Shown here piece after piece: positions 21,768 to 25,256 of a stretch of DNA of 25,256 nucleotides. The DNA lies in contig URJB01000030.1 in NCBI GenBank assembly GCA_900548145.1, forward strand, positions 1-25,256, written 5' to 3'. This DNA comes from an uncultured Eubacteriales bacterium. Its GTDB lineage: Bacteria > Bacillota > Clostridia > Christensenellales > Aristaeellaceae. Each line of letters begins with the position of its first letter. Position 1 is the first letter of the stretch. The notes below the pieces were generated by a model, which worked only from the letters and a program-made list of their open reading frames with translations, was not told the DNA's origin and made no database searches. A program made the translations under genes and the position numbers.

Positions 21768-21801
21768 CAGGCCCTCCCCTGCGGGAGGGCCTGTCGCTTT
21801 T
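21768..21801 (+). terminator. Intrinsic terminator of the M42 cluster
   Basis: CAGGCCCTCCC (21768-21778) pairs perfectly with GGGAGGGCCTG (21783-21793) around CTGC, then TCGCTTTT. Confidence 0.9.
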
Positions 21802-21808
21802 CCCCCGG

Positions 21809-21836
21809 TTGACGCGGCGGCAAAAGGCCGTATAAT
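21809..21836 (+). promoter_or_regulatory. Promoter of the acyltransferase gene
   Basis: TTGACG (21809-21814), 16-base spacer, perfect TATAAT (21831-21836). Its position argues against an in-frame ATG at 21835, which would lie inside the -10, and supports the start at 21871. Confidence 0.85.
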
Positions 21837-21870
21837 GAAACCATCCCGACCAAAGAAATGGAGTACACTT

Positions 21871-22986
21871 ATGAACGCTTCAAATCCTTCCATGGAAAAA
21901 GCCCCGCGCCATATGGGGATCGAGCTGCTGCGAATCGTGGCCACCGGCATGATCGTGCTGCACCATTTGCTGGCCCACGGCGGGCTGCTGGCTGTCTTTC
22001 CCAGCCCCGGGCCCACGGATGCGGCCATGCGCCTGCTGAACGCCTTCGCTTACTGCGCGGTCAACCTGTACGGGCTGATCTCCGGCTACGGCAGCAGCGG
22101 ACGGTTTCGTCCGGCGCGGCTGGTAGGGCTTTGGGTGCAGGCATGGTTTACCGGCGTGGTGCTGACGGCACTTTTGTCGCCGCTGACCCCGGTCACGGCG
22201 GCGGACTGGCGCACGGCTCTTTTGCCGATTGGTTCGCAAGAATACTGGTACCTGACGGCCTATTTCGGCCTGTATGTGCTGTCCCCCGCCCTGCGCGCTG
22301 CCGTGGAGCGGCTTTCCCACCGTCAGCTGACATTGACGCTGCTGGGCTGCGCCGTCCTTTTCACCCTGACGCCCTCCGCGGCGGAATCGCTGAGCTTGAG
22401 TGGCGGGTATCACGTGGGCTGGCTGTGCGTCCTGTACCTGCTGGGTGCCTGGCTGCGGCGGTATGGTTCGCCCGCCCGTTCCAACTGGAAGCCGCTGCTG
22501 TGCTTCTTCCTCTGCGTGGGAATCGCCGGCGGATGGCAGATCGCCGCGCTGCTGCTCAAGGCCCGGGGTATTGCGCCGCTTATGGACGGCGATCAACTGC
22601 TGCACTACAACAGCCCGTTGATGCTTCTGGCTTCGCTGGCGCTGTTTCGGTGGTTCCTGCGGCTGCATCCGTCGGGCCATCTGGAACGCTTCATCCGCTG
22701 GGCCGCGCCGCTGACGCTGGGCGTGTATCTGATCCACGATCAGCCCGTTTTCCGCCGGGTGTTCATCGTCCTGCGGCTGACCGGATTCAGCAGTCTGCCC
22801 ACCCTGCTGATCCTCCCGGCGCTGTTTAGCGTATGGCTGGTAGTCTTCGCCGGATCGGCGGCGCTGGAATGGCTGCGCGTTCGGCTTTTCGCCCTCTGCC
22901 GGGTCGACCGGCTCTGCCAGCGGGCCGGAGACCGGCTCACCGCGCTGGCCTGCCGGCTTTTGCCGGAAGAAAAAGCCCGCCCTTGA
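21871..22986 (+). CDS. Acyltransferase-3 family membrane protein
   Basis: 371-aa polytopic protein with about ten hydrophobic helices. The N-terminal RIVATGMIVLHHLLAHGG carries the histidines (His31, His32) expected in the acyltransferase-3 family. Those enzymes transfer acetyl or other acyl groups to extracellular glycans, peptidoglycan or lipids. NLYGLISGYG and the late TLGVYLIHDQPVFRR are also characteristic. There is no SGNH hydrolase domain attached. The acceptor is unknown. Start ATG at 21871 with GGAG seven bases before it. The tail (LTALACRLLPEEKARP) is cytoplasmic and basic. Confidence 0.88.
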   Translation: MNASNPSMEKAPRHMGIELLRIVATGMIVLHHLLAHGGLLAVFPSPGPTDAAMRLLNAFAYCAVNLYGLISGYGSSGRFRPARLVGLWVQAWFTGVVLTALLSPLTPVTAADWRTALLPIGSQEYWYLTAYFGLYVLSPALRAAVERLSHRQLTLTLLGCAVLFTLTPSAAESLSLSGGYHVGWLCVLYLLGAWLRRYGSPARSNWKPLLCFFLCVGIAGGWQIAALLLKARGIAPLMDGDQLLHYNSPLMLLASLALFRWFLRLHPSGHLERFIRWAAPLTLGVYLIHDQPVFRRVFIVLRLTGFSSLPTLLILPALFSVWLVVFAGSAALEWLRVRLFALCRVDRLCQRAGDRLTALACRLLPEEKARP

Positions 22987-23011
22987 CCCATCCCGCTCCA
23001 TGGACTACAAT
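22983..23011 (+). promoter_or_regulatory. Promoter of galM-DUF2804
   Basis: TTGACC (22983-22988, overlapping the acyltransferase stop), 17-base spacer, TACAAT (23006-23011). Confidence 0.72.
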
Positions 23012-23028
23012 AAGGAAAGAACCTGCCT

Positions 23029-23056
23029 GTCCGTCATTCCTACGGAAATGGCGGAC
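23029..23056 (+). promoter_or_regulatory. 5' UTR hairpin of galM
   Basis: GTCCGTCATT (23029-23038) pairs with AATGGCGGAC (23047-23056), ten pairs including one G-U, with the loop CCTACGGA. It lies between the promoter and the GGAAGGAGG site. A leader control role is possible but unproven. Confidence 0.4.
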
Positions 23057-23100
23057 GGCAGAAACCCAACAGGGTTCCATTCGGAAGGAGGACATTTCTC

Positions 23101-24156
23101 ATGAGTATCTCCCGGAAATATTTTGACAAAACCGCCCGCGGCGAGGAAGTGACCCAATATACGCTTACCAATCACAAGGGTGCCAGCGTCAGCGTCATTG
23201 ACTTTGGCGGCATTTTGACCAGCATCGTGGTGCCCGACCGGGACGGAAAGCTGGCCGACGTGAATCTGGGCTTTGATGTGGTGGACATCTACGACGGCAA
23301 GGGCGGCAGCATGGGCGCGCTCATCGGCCGGGTGGGCAACCGCATCGGCGGCGCGGCGTTCGATCTGGAAGGCCGCCACTACGTGCTGGGCAAGAACGAC
23401 GGCGAAAACAACCTGCACGGCGGCCCGGAGGGCTTCAGCCAGCGGATGTGGAAGGCCGAGCCCATCGAGGGTCGGGACGGCGACACCCTGCGGCTGACCC
23501 TGACCAGCCCCGACGGCGATCAGGGCTTCCCCGGCAAGCTGGACGTGACCGTGGACTACACCTGGAACGACGCCTGCGAGCTGGGCATCCACTACATGGC
23601 CGTCACCGACAAGCCCACCCTGTGCAACATGACCAACCACGCCTATTTCAATCTGGACGGCCACGACGCGGGCACGGTGGAGAACCTGACCCTGCAGATC
23701 AACGCCGACTGTGTCACCGAGGCCGACCCGGCGCTGATCCCCACCGGACGGCTGCTGCCCCAGAAGGGGCTGGCCTACGACTTCACCGAGGAAGTCCGGC
23801 TGGGCGACGTGCTGGCCAGGACCCCCGTGGATCCCGTCATGCGGGACGCGGGCGGAGTGGACTTCAACTACTGCGCGGGCCGGGACCGGGAGACCAAGCT
23901 GATCGCCACCCTGCGCTCCCCCAAGACCGGCCGGCGCATGGACGTGATCACCGACCAGCCCGGTGTGCAGTGCTACACCGGCCAGGGGCTTGACCACACC
24001 GGCAAGGGCGGCGTTCACTACGGCCCCTACGCAGGCGTGTGCCTGGAGACCCAGCACTATCCCGACGCGATCCATCAGCCCCATTTCGAAAGCTACGTGC
24101 TGCGTCCTCAGGACAAGTACGACACCTTCACCATCTTCCGCTTCACCGCGGAATAA
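23101..24156 (+). CDS. galM: Aldose 1-epimerase (galactose mutarotase)
   Basis: 351-aa GalM that interconverts alpha and beta anomers of galactose and other aldoses, feeding the Leloir pathway. The catalytic acid His180 (MTNHAYFNL) and base Glu316 (CLETQHYPDA) are present, as are His106 (NNLHGG), Asn80-Arg81 and Asp254 (GGVDFNY). Full family length; ATG at 23101 after GGAAGGAGG. No galK or galT is nearby. The DUF2804 gene follows after 36 bases. Confidence 0.95.
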   Translation: MSISRKYFDKTARGEEVTQYTLTNHKGASVSVIDFGGILTSIVVPDRDGKLADVNLGFDVVDIYDGKGGSMGALIGRVGNRIGGAAFDLEGRHYVLGKNDGENNLHGGPEGFSQRMWKAEPIEGRDGDTLRLTLTSPDGDQGFPGKLDVTVDYTWNDACELGIHYMAVTDKPTLCNMTNHAYFNLDGHDAGTVENLTLQINADCVTEADPALIPTGRLLPQKGLAYDFTEEVRLGDVLARTPVDPVMRDAGGVDFNYCAGRDRETKLIATLRSPKTGRRMDVITDQPGVQCYTGQGLDHTGKGGVHYGPYAGVCLETQHYPDAIHQPHFESYVLRPQDKYDTFTIFRFTAE

Positions 24157-24192
24157 GCAGTCGAGGGCTTTCCGCCCGGAAGGAGGCGCTTG

Positions 24193-25227
24193 ATGTCCAC
24201 TCAGTTTCGCATGACCGACGGCCCGCTTTTGGACGCTCAGGGCCAACTGATTGAAAAAGGCTACCAGACCCGTCTGAGCCGCGCCTACGACCGGAGCGCC
24301 ATCCGGGCGGGAGCGCTGCGCATCAAGGAATGGGACTACTATTGCGTGACCTCCGGCAGCAAAGTGCTGGCGCTGACCATTGCGGACAACAGCTACATGG
24401 GGCTGGACAGCATTTCCCTGCTGGACGTAGACGCAGGCTGGCAGCATACCCGCAGCATCATGCGGGCCTTCCCCATGGGCAAGACCGGCCTGCCCTCCAC
24501 CAGCGTCAGGGGGGACGTTTGCGTCAGCGGCAGGGATCACTTCCTCCGCTTTCAAAACGACGGCCGCGTCCGGGTGCTGGACGCGCAGATGGGCAATTTT
24601 CAGCCCGGCAAGTCCCTGAAGGCCCATCTGGTGCTGACGGACGAGCCGGAGGATTCCATGGTGATCGCCACGCCCTTTGCGGGCAAGCCCCGGCACTTCT
24701 ACTACAATCAGAAGATCAACTGCCTCTCCGCCGAGGGCGAGGTCGTCTTTGACGGACGGGTCTATCCCTTCCGCAAGGAAGATTCCATGGCGGTGCTGGA
24801 CTGGGGCCGGGGCGTATGGACGTACAAAAACACCTGGTACTGGAGCAGCCTGAGCGCCCGTCTGGACGGCGTGCCCTTCGGCTTCAATCTGGGCTACGGC
24901 TTCGGCGACGTCAGCGCCGCCAGCGAGAACATGCTCTTCTACGGCGGCAGGGCCTTCAAGCTGGACAAGGTGGAGTTTTTCATTCCGCAGACCCCGGACG
25001 GCAGGGACGATTTTCTGAAGCCATGGACGGTCGCGGACAACGAAGGCCGTCTGAACCTGACCTTCACCCCTGCCCTGGACCGGGCCAGCCTGACCAGCGC
25101 CCTCGTCATCGAAAGCGACCAGCATCAGGTCTTCGGCTACTTTGACGGCGACGTTCGCTTCGGCGATACGCCCCTCCACCTTTCCCACCTCCTCGGCTTC
25201 GCCGAAAAAGTCCGCAACAAATGGTAA
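24193..25227 (+). CDS. DUF2804 domain-containing protein
   Basis: 344-aa soluble protein matching the DUF2804 family in length and in the diagnostic Trp-rich block LDWGRGVWTYKNTWYWSS at residues 202-219. It also has YYNQKINCLSAEG at 170-182 and FGFNLGYGFGD near 230-240. The dense aromatic and beta-type pattern suggests a barrel that could bind lipid or another hydrophobic ligand; this is inference. There is no signal peptide. The start ATG at 24193 follows GGAGG by six bases. It is co-transcribed with galM. The stop codon lies inside the repeat at 25225-25256. Confidence 0.85.
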   Translation: MSTQFRMTDGPLLDAQGQLIEKGYQTRLSRAYDRSAIRAGALRIKEWDYYCVTSGSKVLALTIADNSYMGLDSISLLDVDAGWQHTRSIMRAFPMGKTGLPSTSVRGDVCVSGRDHFLRFQNDGRVRVLDAQMGNFQPGKSLKAHLVLTDEPEDSMVIATPFAGKPRHFYYNQKINCLSAEGEVVFDGRVYPFRKEDSMAVLDWGRGVWTYKNTWYWSSLSARLDGVPFGFNLGYGFGDVSAASENMLFYGGRAFKLDKVEFFIPQTPDGRDDFLKPWTVADNEGRLNLTFTPALDRASLTSALVIESDQHQVFGYFDGDVRFGDTPLHLSHLLGFAEKVRNKW

Positions 25228-25256
25228 AGGGGCAGTGCCCCTTTACCCCACATCGC
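25225..25256 (+). repeat. 3'-end double-hairpin repeat, copy 3 (cut by the window edge)
   Basis: TAAAGGGGCAGTGCCCCTTTA (25225-25245) is a perfect hairpin beginning at the TAA stop of the DUF2804 gene, followed by ACCCC as in the other copies' linker. The second hairpin would lie beyond the window. Same orientation relative to the gene as copies 1 and 2. Confidence 0.75.

Noticed and set aside
19387..21768. Very long open frame antisense to the three M42 genes
   Set aside because: His, Gly, Gln and Arg bias, no family motifs and no ribosome binding site; it mirrors GC-rich codon use of real genes on the other strand.
23005..25188. Long open frame antisense to galM and the DUF2804 gene
   Set aside because: Same composition artefact; both sense genes carry clear family motifs and good start signals.
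1..25256. CRISPR array, insertion sequence, tRNA or rRNA gene
   Set aside because: No regularly spaced repeats, no transposase motifs, no tRNA cloverleaf with a TTCGA-type T-loop and no rRNA signature recognised on either strand.

Overview
The window is GC-rich bacterial chromosome with tightly packed genes, strong AGGAGG-type ribosome binding sites, several textbook TTGACN-17-TATAAT promoters and U-tailed hairpin terminators. Gene content (ScpA/ScpB with an M50 protease, an AgcS symporter, tandem M42 peptidases, a two-knuckle zinc-ribbon protein, RpiR, HxlR and ArsR regulators, a radical SAM RiPP cassette) points to an anaerobic member of the Clostridia (Bacillota), probably an uncultured gut-type lineage. 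I cannot fix the genus from sequence alone.

Layout. 1-993: MoxR-type AAA+ ATPase (minus), ending in a repeat element. 1244-2659: Na+/alanine-glycine symporter (plus), sharing a bidirectional terminator with the convergent pair deoC and a 151-aa coiled-coil protein (2703-3828, minus). 4025-6114: M50 protease, scpA and scpB in one minus-strand unit. 6330-7127: stand-alone RpiR regulator with a strong promoter. 7184-9615: a compact RiPP-like cassette made of a 44-aa ACGX-repeat precursor peptide, a radical SAM/SPASM maturase and a nitroreductase on the minus strand, with a divergent HxlR regulator. 9751-15148: minus-strand unit arsR-potA-potB-potC-potD-nagA behind a perfect 16-bp inverted-repeat operator. 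15521-15799: zinc-ribbon protein, flanked by GC-rich non-coding repeats. 16280-17917: Na+/phosphate symporter with a PhoU tail. 17963-18442: NUDIX hydrolase (minus). 18590-21726: three tandem M42 aminopeptidases. 21871-22986: acyltransferase-3 membrane protein. 23101-25227: galM followed by a DUF2804 protein.

The signals most worth following are the ACGX radical SAM cassette, with its inter-cistronic hairpin and possible redox control, and a repeat family of two hairpins joined by a fixed linker. Three copies of that repeat sit exactly at gene 3' ends in the same sense orientation. Two copies overlap the stop codon, and one has been absorbed into scpB, where it supplies the last codons. The ArsR-controlled polyamine operon and its apparently non-lipidated binding protein are also unusual.
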